The translations under genes and the position numbers were made by a program. Below, piece after piece: positions 1 to 5,800 of a stretch of 5,800 bases of DNA (positions are counted from its first letter, which is position 1; each line of letters starts with the position of its first letter). The stretch covers positions 1-5,800 of the forward strand of contig JAOJEG010000033.1 of NCBI GenBank assembly GCA_028226535.1, in the 5' to 3' direction. Below the pieces are notes generated by a model. The model worked only from the letters and a program-made list of their open reading frames with translations, was not told the origin of the DNA and made no database searches. This DNA is from Candidatus Pelagibacter sp. Lineage in GTDB: Bacteria; Pseudomonadota; Alphaproteobacteria; Pelagibacterales; Pelagibacteraceae.

Positions 1-262
1 AGATAGTAAAGCCGAGTAGAATCTTGAAAATAATAGTAATTAAATAAAATATATATGAATTATAAATTTTATTAATTAAAGAATATTGACTTTGAAAGTC
101 ATTAGTTTCAAATAAAAATTCAAAAAATAAATAGTATATCGAAAAAGCTAATCCTAAAGATAGGATGGCAGTTATAGACGTAACTATGATTAAGTACTTA
201 TTTAAGTTATAATTATCTAAATCAACAATTGTTTTTTTTATTAATCTTAAATACCCAAACAA
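1..262 (-). CDS. Hypothetical membrane protein, N-terminal part, runs off left edge
   Basis: This minus-strand frame is open from just after the stop codons of the 269-565 gene to the window edge, giving about 87 codons. The frame contains no ATG. The only usual bacterial start is TTG at 262-260, which would give a protein beginning MFGYLRLIKK. Two hydrophobic stretches are visible: one near residues 23-45 (LIIVTSITAILSL onward) and one near residues 66-87 (YIFYLITIIFKILLGF). An integral inner-membrane protein is therefore likely. The TTG lies 6 bases after the double stop TAATAA of the upstream gene and in the same frame, so translational coupling is plausible. I recognise no family. It could instead be the remnant of a gene or of a longer fusion, because the start is weak and no strong Shine-Dalgarno sequence is seen. 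The open frame is directly visible; that it is a gene is inference. Confidence 0.5.
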   Translation of the reverse strand, partial: MFGYLRLIKKTIVDLDNYNLNKYLIIVTSITAILSLGLAFSIYYLFFEFLFETNDFQSQYSLINKIYNSYIFYLITIIFKILLGFTI

Positions 263-268
263 AACTTA

Positions 269-565
269 TTATTTGAGCTTCATAGATAATTTTGCCTCAA
301 TTTGTGCCTTGTTACCTGAATAATTTTTAATCTTGTATCCCTTTTCTATCAGCGATGTGATATATAGACGATTATATATAAATGCAAAAACAAAGAATGC
401 AAATCCCACAGTAACAAAACCTGCAACAAGCATAATCAATGTCCATTTAAAATCACCTCTAAATAATGCTGGAAACATTCCAAAAAATAATGTTGTCCAT
501 GAAAAACCTACTGGTGCCTGTTTAATTAAACCACTTTTTTCTAAATTTACCGTAGCAAATGCCAT
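269..565 (-). CDS. Small HrgC-like membrane protein
   Basis: This is a complete 98-residue protein. A polar N-terminus carries the pattern VNLEKSGLIKQAPVGFSWTT (about residues 6-25). It is followed by a hydrophobic patch LFFGMFPALFRGDFKW (26-41), one strong transmembrane span (about 41-65, ending FAFIYNRLYI), and a charged tail with LIEKGYKI. The order 'VGFSWTTLFFG - P-LFRGD-KW - hydrophobic span - IYN-LYI - L-EKGY' matches, from memory, a family of small membrane proteins often labelled HrgC or hypothetical; their function is unknown to me. The start is supported by two Shine-Dalgarno copies immediately upstream (571-584). The gene is divergent from the DUF4190-like gene at 766 and lies 6 bases before the TTG of the leftward partial frame, so those two could share a transcript. 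The family label is tentative; that the gene is real is fairly sure. Confidence 0.8.
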   Translation of the reverse strand: MAFATVNLEKSGLIKQAPVGFSWTTLFFGMFPALFRGDFKWTLIMLVAGFVTVGFAFFVFAFIYNRLYITSLIEKGYKIKNYSGNKAQIEAKLSMKLK

Positions 566-570
566 ATTAT

Positions 571-584
571 CTCCTTATCTCCTT
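571..584 (-). promoter_or_regulatory. Tandem Shine-Dalgarno motif of the 269-565 gene
   Basis: On the minus strand the bases before the ATG at 565 read AAGGAGATAAGGAG and then a 5-base spacer. There are thus two perfect AAGGAG motifs 8 bases apart. The proximal copy (GGAG at 574-571, 5 bases from ATG) is well placed. The distal copy (582-579, 13 bases) is too far for ordinary use and may be a standby site or a small duplication. The motif fixes the start of this gene. Confidence 0.8.
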
Positions 585-765
585 GTTAATATATTATTCA
601 TTCTTAACACTTATACAAAGAGTAGACGATAAAAAAAAAACACTAAAAAACAACAATTTTTAATAATTAATCTCAATATAATTTATAATTTATGTTACCC
701 TATCCTATTTACAGAATATCCGCTGCCAAGTGTTTGTTTCAATAATATGTGATATGCTAAATTAA

Positions 766-1116
766 ATGGAGAAAAAAAAAAAGAGTAAAAGAAAAAGTAG
801 ACCTAATAAAGTTTATGAATATAGACTTTCGACACCTTTGCCAAAAATACATACTTTGGGATTGGCTGGTTTTATTATTACTATAATTGGAATATTTACA
901 TCTTTTTTAGTGCCATTTTTACTACAAATAATAGGTTTAGTTATTGGTCATGTTGCTTTAAATGATATTAACAGAAATCAAAAAGAATATTCGGGTAGAG
1001 GCTTAGTAATTGCCAGTTTAATTATAAATTATATAATTCTCTTAATTGCAGTATTAATTGTTTTAGTTCTGGGAGTAGGCATTTTTGCATTTTTTTCATC
1101 ACTTGGCACATATTAA
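766..1116 (+). CDS. DUF4190-like two-helix membrane protein
   Basis: This is a 116-residue protein. The first 20 residues are very basic (MEKKKKSKRKSRPNK), as expected for a cytoplasmic N-terminus. Two long hydrophobic segments follow, at about 31-62 and 79-112. The linker between them, GHVALNDINRN...GRGLVIASLI (about 61-86), has the family pattern 'G-IAL-I+R...G+GLA-A-I-' typical of DUF4190 domains. These are small membrane modules of unknown function, often found at the ends of other proteins. Here the domain stands alone with only a basic extension. No Shine-Dalgarno sequence precedes the ATG (the upstream bases are gctaaattaa), so initiation may be leaderless or weak. The gene is divergent from the HrgC-like gene. 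Downstream lies the MORN remnant, then a terminator at 1426-1455. The domain match is from memory and fairly good. Confidence 0.8.
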   Translation: MEKKKKSKRKSRPNKVYEYRLSTPLPKIHTLGLAGFIITIIGIFTSFLVPFLLQIIGLVIGHVALNDINRNQKEYSGRGLVIASLIINYIILLIAVLIVLVLGVGIFAFFSSLGTY

Positions 1117-1141
1117 AATTTTAATCATCAAGTAGTTTTAA

Positions 1142-1354
1142 AATTATGATAGTCAAGTAACTTTAATATTCTCAAATGGGAACGAATTTATTGGAGAATA
1201 TAAAAAAGATAAAAAAGATAGATTAGGAATTTATACCTTTGCAGATGGAGATGTGACTGGGGGAGAATTTAAAGAGAGCAAGTTATTCAAAAAAAATTCA
1301 CTTTTTAAAAAAGATAGTAGAAAAAGAGAAACTGTCAAAAAAAAAGAAAAGTAA
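1142..1354 (+). pseudogene. 5'-truncated MORN-repeat protein remnant
   Basis: A plus-strand frame opens after a stop at 1139-1141 and ends with TAA at 1352-1354, giving 70 sense codons. It has no ATG or TTG, and its only GTG is deep inside. The translation begins with NYDSQVTLIFSNGNEFIGEY, continues with KKDKKDRLGIYTFADGDVTG and GEFKESKLF, and ends in a Lys-rich tail. The spacing 'F-NG---GEY---K--GxYTF-DG---GEFK' is that of one and a half MORN repeats (about 23 residues each), which are beta-hairpin modules usually found in long tandem series. The missing start and missing upstream repeats point to the 3' remnant of a larger gene. A start upstream joined by a frameshift is possible, but the nearest ATG (1146) is in another frame and stops after four codons. 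It lies 25 bases after the DUF4190-like gene. The MORN resemblance is good; that it is a pseudogene rather than an oddly started gene is inference. Confidence 0.6.
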
Positions 1355-1425
1355 AAACTTCCCCTTAAATTTTAGTAGAATTGGAATCCACAGAAACAAT
1401 CGACATTGAATAGTGAAATTAAAAA

Positions 1426-1455
1426 AAACCCCCGAAACTTTCATTCCGAGGGTTT
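1426..1455. terminator. Hairpin terminator, bidirectional, better on minus strand
   Basis: The arm AAACCCCCG (1426-1434) pairs with CGAGGGTTT (1447-1455) with one mismatch around a 12-base loop. Read on the minus strand the hairpin runs into eight T's (1428-1421), a good intrinsic terminator. Read on the plus strand it runs into TTTAAATTTTT, which is weaker. On the plus strand it could end transcription from the DUF4190-like gene and the MORN remnant. On the minus strand there is no gene between it and groEL, which has its own terminator, so that function looks orphaned. Confidence 0.75.
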
Positions 1456-1486
1456 AAATTTTTCTAGGTAACTAGATAGTTTGGAA

Positions 1487-1503
1487 GGGGATTACATTCT
1501 CAT
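1487..1503. repeat. 17-base near-copy of the groEL stop region (left copy)
   Basis: These 17 bases match 2861-2877 at 16 positions in direct orientation. The right copy is the groEL stop codon with the codons before it and four bases after it. On the minus strand the left copy reads ATGAGAATGTAATCCCC, against ATGGGAATGTAATCCCC at the real groEL end, so it would encode M-R-M-stop. The similarity stops on both sides. No longer groEL-like frame precedes it, because that frame meets a stop about 14 codons upstream. It is either a relic of a former groEL end, an att-like duplication, or chance. Confidence 0.5.
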
Positions 1504-1544
1504 ACTGGTTTCTAATAATACTTGATTTACTTAACATTTTGAAA

Positions 1545-1569
1545 ATTCCTTCATCACTCTTCATCACTA
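1545..1569. repeat. 11-base tandem array, left copy (CCTTCATCACT)
   Basis: One full unit CCTTCATCACT (1548-1558) is followed by a 10-base unit lacking one C (1559-1568). Including the flanking bases, 25 positions here match 26 positions at 2765-2790 with a single one-base gap. It lies 64 bases upstream of the TPR-like gene. The array is non-coding. Confidence 0.85.
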
Positions 1570-1572
1570 TTT

Positions 1573-1593
1573 AAAGCAATTTCAAAGCAATTC
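1573..1593. repeat. Second short tandem duplication (AAAGCAATTTC / AAAGCAATTC)
   Basis: Two adjacent units of 11 and 10 bases differ by one T. They sit four bases after the CCTTCATCACT array, which shows the same 11/10 pattern. Replication slippage is the simple explanation. No transcript or protein is evident here. Confidence 0.75.
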
Positions 1594-1632
1594 AAAAGAT
1601 GACTTCATTTTAGAGTTGGGTTAGGTTTGGGT

Positions 1633-2274
1633 ATGAAAGTAAGAGATCTTCTTAAAAAGGCAACCAAACTTAAAAAAGAGAATAAAGTTGAGGAAGCAAT
1701 AAAGGTTTTAGATGAGGCATATAAAAAAGGAATTTATGAACCTCCGTCATATGAGATGGAAGAGGATGAGGAATATACTGATTTTGATAAATTAATCACC
1801 CTTCAGGATTTAGTTAGAAAAGCAAAATATCTTCAAGAAATTGGAAAAATAGATGAGTCTCTTAAATACCTTGATGATTTAATAAAATCTACTTCTAGCA
1901 GAGCAAACTATAGTGTCTGGGAGATAGATGAACTATCAAACATACATAATCATAAGGCAATAGTTTTAAAAAAAGAAAAGCGTTTTAATGAAGAATTTAT
2001 TGAAAGACTTAAATCTTATTGTTTAAGAGGTATATCGGCAAATCTTAAATCCGCTAGCAAAGATAAGTTTTTAAGTGATAATTTTATCCCTGTTTTGAAA
2101 CATATGTTAGATCCAGTAAAATTACTTAAATTTGTTGAAGATAATTCAAAAAAAACAACAATTAAATTTGATAAAAGAGAAGTTGTAGGATTTGCTCAAT
2201 TAGTGATTAATCAACAATATAAAACTGATAAGATAGGAATAGAATTTAAAAAATTAATAAAAGGTAAAATTTAA
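1633..2274 (+). CDS. TPR-like helical protein, function unknown
   Basis: This is a soluble, charged 213-residue protein with no signal peptide or membrane span. Two segments look like tetratricopeptide helix pairs. One is at residues about 5-33, where KKATKLKKENKVEEAIKVL has the A-----G/N-hEEAI--h pattern. The other is at about 60-87, with AKYLQEIGKIDESLKYLDDL. A very acidic linker (EMEEDEEYTD, 41-50) separates them. A third, weaker helix pair may lie at about 104-130. The C-terminal 80 residues are helical-looking but unrecognised. TPRs usually bind other proteins, so a scaffold role is possible. I chose ATG 1633 over the in-frame TTG at 1627 because an AGG lies at 1623-1625, 7 bases before the ATG. 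The stop is 2 bases before the ATG of the exported protein at 2277, which indicates translational coupling. Direct repeats bracket the pair. I recognise no named family. Confidence 0.75.
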   Translation: MKVRDLLKKATKLKKENKVEEAIKVLDEAYKKGIYEPPSYEMEEDEEYTDFDKLITLQDLVRKAKYLQEIGKIDESLKYLDDLIKSTSSRANYSVWEIDELSNIHNHKAIVLKKEKRFNEEFIERLKSYCLRGISANLKSASKDKFLSDNFIPVLKHMLDPVKLLKFVEDNSKKTTIKFDKREVVGFAQLVINQQYKTDKIGIEFKKLIKGKI

Positions 2275-2276
2275 AT

Positions 2277-2702
2277 ATGAAAAAAATAAATCTATACATC
2301 TTTATAGTTTTGGTGTGGTGTAATGCTGGGTTTGCTGCACCTATAGCATATGGCAAGTGGGAACCTGCAAAATATTATTTAGAATGTCCAATAGAAAACA
2401 TTGAAGAAGATGGTTTAAAAAAAAGACTAAAATATATTGGAATTGGAGAAAATGATTTTTTTATTGATTATGAAACACGTGCAGCAAAACAATGGTTTGT
2501 TAATAGTCTTTTAATAGATAAAGATTTTAGTAGTGAAGGGGAATTAGAATCTGAACCATTCGAAAATAATAAATATTATATAACTCTAGTTGAAAAAGAT
2601 TATCTATTATCTGCTTTTGATAGGTTTAATAAAAAATTATTTTCCTTAAATTGTAAATCCATAACTAAAAAAGAATTAAAAAAAATTAGAACTCCAAAAT
2701 AG
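2277..2702 (+). CDS. Small exported protein, function unknown
   Basis: This is a 141-residue protein starting MKKINLYIFIVLVWCNAGFA. It has a basic N-terminus, a hydrophobic core (residues 5-15) and an A-x-A type cleavage region near residues 18-21, which together make a signal peptidase I signal. The Cys at 15 is preceded by VLVW, which does not fit a lipobox, so a lipoprotein is unlikely. The mature part would be about 120 residues with two cysteines, C37 (YYLECP) and C126 (LNCK), which could form a disulfide in the periplasm. It also has aromatic and acidic stretches and a basic tail (KKELKKIRTPK). No family is recognised. It begins 2 bases after the stop of the TPR-like gene with no separate Shine-Dalgarno sequence, so it is probably translated by coupling. 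A periplasmic or secreted partner of the TPR-like protein is conceivable but not shown. Transcription would end at the shared terminator 2812-2839. Confidence 0.75.
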   Translation: MKKINLYIFIVLVWCNAGFAAPIAYGKWEPAKYYLECPIENIEEDGLKKRLKYIGIGENDFFIDYETRAAKQWFVNSLLIDKDFSSEGELESEPFENNKYYITLVEKDYLLSAFDRFNKKLFSLNCKSITKKELKKIRTPK

Positions 2703-2756
2703 AGTTAATAGAAAAAAATTAGAACTTGGACTGGATTTAAATAAAAATCCCTAAAT

Positions 2757-2790
2757 CCTTCATCATTCCTTCATCACTCCTTCATCACTA
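2757..2790. repeat. 11-base tandem array, right copy (three units)
   Basis: Three consecutive 11-base units lie here: CCTTCATCATT (2757-2767), then CCTTCATCACT twice (2768-2778 and 2779-2789). The last 26 bases match the left array at 1545-1569 apart from one inserted C. The array lies between the exported-protein gene and the convergent terminator. Together the two arrays flank the two-gene pair as direct repeats about 1.2 kb apart. Confidence 0.85.
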
Positions 2791-2811
2791 ATGATTTACG
2801 TATAGATAAAA

Positions 2812-2839
2812 AAAAAGGGCAGTAAAAACTGCCCTTTTT
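2812..2839. terminator. Bidirectional terminator between groEL and the orphan pair
   Basis: A perfect 12-bp stem is formed by AAAAAGGGCAGT (2812-2823) and ACTGCCCTTTTT (2828-2839) around an AAAA loop. On the minus strand it follows the groEL stop by about 26 bases and runs into a run of T's, a classic intrinsic terminator. On the plus strand it ends in five T's and can stop transcripts of the 1633-2702 pair. A convergent, shared terminator fits the gene directions. Confidence 0.93.
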
Positions 2840-2865
2840 GAATTTTTGTTTGAGATAAATGGGGA

Positions 2866-4545
<1,680 letters not shown>

Positions 4546-4550
4546 TTAAA

Positions 4551-4841
4551 TTATTTACCTGAAATACCCATAATGTCTGACTCTTTCATTATGCTGTATT
4601 CTTTACCATCAATTTTGACTTCAGTTCCTGACCACTTGCCGAATAAAACTTTGTCTCCAACTTTAACATCCATTGGAATTAATTTTCCATCTTCTGTTTT
4701 AGCTCCACCACCAACAGCAACTACTTTTCCTTCTTGAGGTTTTTCTTGTGCTGTATCAGGGATGATTATTCCACCAGCAGTTTTTTCACTACTATCTAGA
4801 ACTTCGATTAATACTCTATCATGTAACGGTTTAAACTTCAT
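4551..4841 (-). CDS. groES: Co-chaperonin GroES (10 kDa)
   Basis: GroES forms the seven-fold lid of the GroEL folding chamber. The 96-residue length is typical. It has the start [16 protein letters not shown]; the mobile loop [20 protein letters not shown] (residues about 19-38), whose GGIII segment is the GroEL-binding hydrophobic tripeptide region; [14 protein letters not shown] with the roof loop; [20 protein letters not shown]; and the ending MKESDIMGI. The start ATG at 4841 has AAGGAG at 4852-4847 with a 5-base spacer. It is first in the groES-groEL operon, 23 bases before groEL, and lies just downstream of the RpoH-type promoter at 4866-4896. It is divergent from the HAD hydrolase gene. 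No CIRCE repeat is present, so regulation is probably by the heat-shock sigma factor and not by HrcA. Confidence 0.99.
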   Translation of the reverse strand: MKFKPLHDRVLIEVLDSSEKTAGGIIIPDTAQEKPQEGKVVAVGGGAKTEDGKLIPMDVKVGDKVLFGKWSGTEVKIDGKEYSIMKESDIMGISGK

Positions 4842-4865
4842 AAATTCTCCTTATTAAATATGAGC

Positions 4866-4896
4866 CTCATATAGATACTGACCTAGCTTTTTCAAG
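4866..4896 (-). promoter_or_regulatory. RpoH (sigma-32) heat-shock promoter of groES-groEL
   Basis: On the minus strand, CTTGAAA (4896-4890) is the -35 element. Counting 17 bases after CTTG, the sequence TCTATATGAG (4875-4866) is the -10 element. The alphaproteobacterial heat-shock consensus, from memory, is CTTG-N17/18-CYTATNTNNG; only the first base of the -10 differs. Transcription would start near 4859, giving a leader of roughly 20 bases that contains little more than the Shine-Dalgarno sequence. This supports heat-inducible expression by RpoH. Confidence 0.85.
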
Positions 4897-4963
4897 TTAA
4901 TAAGAAAAATAAGTTATGAAAAATCATAGGAAATTAGGGGTTTTATAGTTTATATCTTAAATA

Positions 4964-5782
4964 ATGACTAAAAATTTAGATTATGAAGGCTTGCAATCAA
5001 TAGCTGATAATTATGATCTATTCTACATAGATTTATGGGGTGTAGTTCATAATGGTGTGGAGTTGCATGACAAAGCGATCATTGTTCTTAAAAAATTATT
5101 AGAATTAAATAAAAAATTTGTTTTATTAACGAATGCACCAAGGCCAATTAATACGGTAAAAGTTATTTTAGAAAAGATGGGAATGGATGAAGATTTGAGA
5201 AGTCATGTTTTTACATCTGGTGAAGCCTCATTAAGCTATCTAGATAAAGAACATAAATCCCAAAGATTTTATCACGTTGGACCACCAAGAGATTTTGATT
5301 TATTTAAAGAATTTAAAAATTATAAATCAAGTAAAATTGATGATTGTGAATATTTACTTTGCACTGGTTTATTTGATGAGCATGATAAAGATCTAAACTT
5401 TTATAAAGCTTTGCTTGAAGGTTATATTAATAAAAAAATGATATGTACAAATCCCGATTTAATTGTTGATAAAGGAAATAGAAGAGAGTTGTGTGCGGGA
5501 TCAGTTGCCATGGTGTTTGAAAAAATGGGTGGAGAGGTGGTGTATTTTGGCAAACCCTATCCAGAAGTTTATAGTCAATCAACAGATAATAAAAATAAAA
5601 AAATTTTATCAATTGGAGACAATCTTAATACAGATATCAAAGGTGCAAATCTTTTAAATTATGATTCTTTATTAATTTCAAATGGAGTGCATAAAAATGA
5701 AATAAAAGATAATGGAATAGAAAAAGTATCAAAACAATACGAATCAATTGTAAACTTCATTCAGTCAGATTTAAAATGGTAA
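4964..5782 (+). CDS. HAD-superfamily class IIA hydrolase (TIGR01459-like)
   Basis: This is a 272-residue cytoplasmic protein with all four HAD motifs. Motif I is FYIDLWGVVHNG, with nucleophile D23. Motif II is VLLTNAPRP (T56, N57). Motif III lies in YFGKPYPEVY (K197). Motif IV is SIGDNLNTDIKGAN (D219, D224). The large insert between motifs II and III is the class IIA cap, as in NagD-type phosphatases. The position two after the nucleophile is Trp (D-x-W) where most HAD phosphatases have the acid/base Asp. As I recall, D-x-W-G is characteristic of this subfamily, whose substrate is not established. The gene is divergent from groES across a 122-base gap. I see no clear Shine-Dalgarno sequence before its ATG; a TATAGT at 4944-4949 could be a -10 element, giving an almost leaderless message. 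Its stop overlaps the next start by 7 bases, implying an operon with that gene. Confidence 0.92.
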   Translation: MTKNLDYEGLQSIADNYDLFYIDLWGVVHNGVELHDKAIIVLKKLLELNKKFVLLTNAPRPINTVKVILEKMGMDEDLRSHVFTSGEASLSYLDKEHKSQRFYHVGPPRDFDLFKEFKNYKSSKIDDCEYLLCTGLFDEHDKDLNFYKALLEGYINKKMICTNPDLIVDKGNRRELCAGSVAMVFEKMGGEVVYFGKPYPEVYSQSTDNKNKKILSIGDNLNTDIKGANLLNYDSLLISNGVHKNEIKDNGIEKVSKQYESIVNFIQSDLKW

Positions 5783-5800
5783 GATTATATAAAAATTTTG
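5776..5800 (+). CDS. ribF: Start of next gene, probably ribF (riboflavin kinase/FAD synthetase), cut by edge
   Basis: An ATG at 5776 overlaps the last codons and stop of the HAD gene by 7 bases in a different frame. It opens MVRLYKNF and runs off the window. The short basic/aromatic opening 'M--LYKNF' resembles the start of SAR11-type RibF, which converts riboflavin to FMN and FAD. A TIGR01459 HAD gene followed by ribF is, from memory, a common arrangement in these genomes. Only eight residues are visible, so the assignment rests mainly on context. Confidence 0.45.

Noticed and set aside
88..100. Palindrome GACTTTGAAAGTC
   Set aside because: It is short and sits within the open frame of the partial gene, with no second copy.
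151..166. Hairpin ATCCTA-AAGA-TAGGAT
   Set aside because: It has only 6 bp, no T-run, and lies inside the leftward open frame; probably chance.
333..632. Plus-strand open frame of 99 codons
   Set aside because: It is antisense to the HrgC-like gene, has no Shine-Dalgarno sequence and no recognisable protein pattern, while the minus-strand frame has both.
1487..1560. A longer groEL pseudogene upstream of the 17-base tail-like match
   Set aside because: The corresponding minus-strand frame meets a stop about 14 codons upstream and its residues (VNQVLLETSMRM) do not match the Gly-Met tail, so only the 17-mer is supported.
1545..1593. CRISPR array
   Set aside because: The units are 10-11 bases in direct tandem without spacers, so they are simple slippage-type repeats.
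1627..1632. TTG start for the TPR-like protein, two codons upstream
   Set aside because: ATG at 1633 is a better codon and lies 7 bases after an AGG.
2277..2339. Lipoprotein signal with the Cys at residue 15
   Set aside because: The residues before the Cys (VLVW) do not fit a lipobox and an A-x-A cleavage site follows shortly after.
4842..4963. CIRCE element upstream of groES
   Set aside because: No TTAGCACTC/GAGTGCTAA inverted repeat is present in the intergenic region.
5427..5657. Short frames on both strands inside the HAD gene
   Set aside because: They overlap a clear HAD coding sequence carrying motifs III and IV and have no independent support.

Overview
The window is very A+T-rich, with short intergenic gaps and small genes. 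It carries a groES-groEL operon next to a class IIA HAD hydrolase gene, which is itself followed by what looks like the start of ribF. The base composition, the RpoH-type heat-shock promoter of alphaproteobacterial form and the remembered gene order groEL-groES / HAD-IIA / ribF suggest a streamlined marine alphaproteobacterium of the SAR11 (Pelagibacterales) kind. That placement is inference; no database was searched.

Layout, left to right. Positions 1-565 (minus strand) hold a small membrane protein of HrgC-like type (269-565). It is followed, after a double stop, by an open frame for another membrane protein that runs off the left edge and has no ATG, only a TTG. Positions 566-765 are a divergent intergenic gap. 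Positions 766-1116 (plus) encode a DUF4190-like two-helix membrane protein. Positions 1117-1626 (about 510 bases) have no intact gene. This stretch holds a startless remnant of a MORN-repeat gene (1142-1354), a hairpin terminator whose better U-tract is on the minus strand (1426-1455), a 17-base near-copy of the groEL stop-codon region (1487-1503), and two different short tandem repeats (1545-1569 and 1573-1593).

Positions 1633-2702 are a tightly coupled plus-strand pair: a TPR-like helical cytoplasmic protein and a small exported protein with a signal peptide. The pair converges on groEL across a perfect 12-bp bidirectional terminator (2812-2839). Positions 2866-4841 are groES-groEL on the minus strand, driven by a clear heat-shock promoter at 4866-4896. 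Positions 4964-5782 are the HAD-IIA hydrolase. Its stop codon overlaps the ATG of a gene leaving the right edge, probably ribF.

The conserved right half (chaperonin, HAD, ribF) is housekeeping. The left half is accessory: small membrane and exported proteins, a decayed gene and duplicated short sequences. The orphan pair is bracketed twice by direct repeats: an outer 17-base repeat that includes the groEL stop region, and an inner pair of 11-base tandem arrays. It also leaves a minus-strand terminator with no gene to serve. The simplest reading is that DNA entered at the 3' end of groEL and displaced an older groEL tail and terminator. This is a hypothesis that comparison with close relatives could settle. 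I see no recombinase, CRISPR array, tRNA or rRNA.
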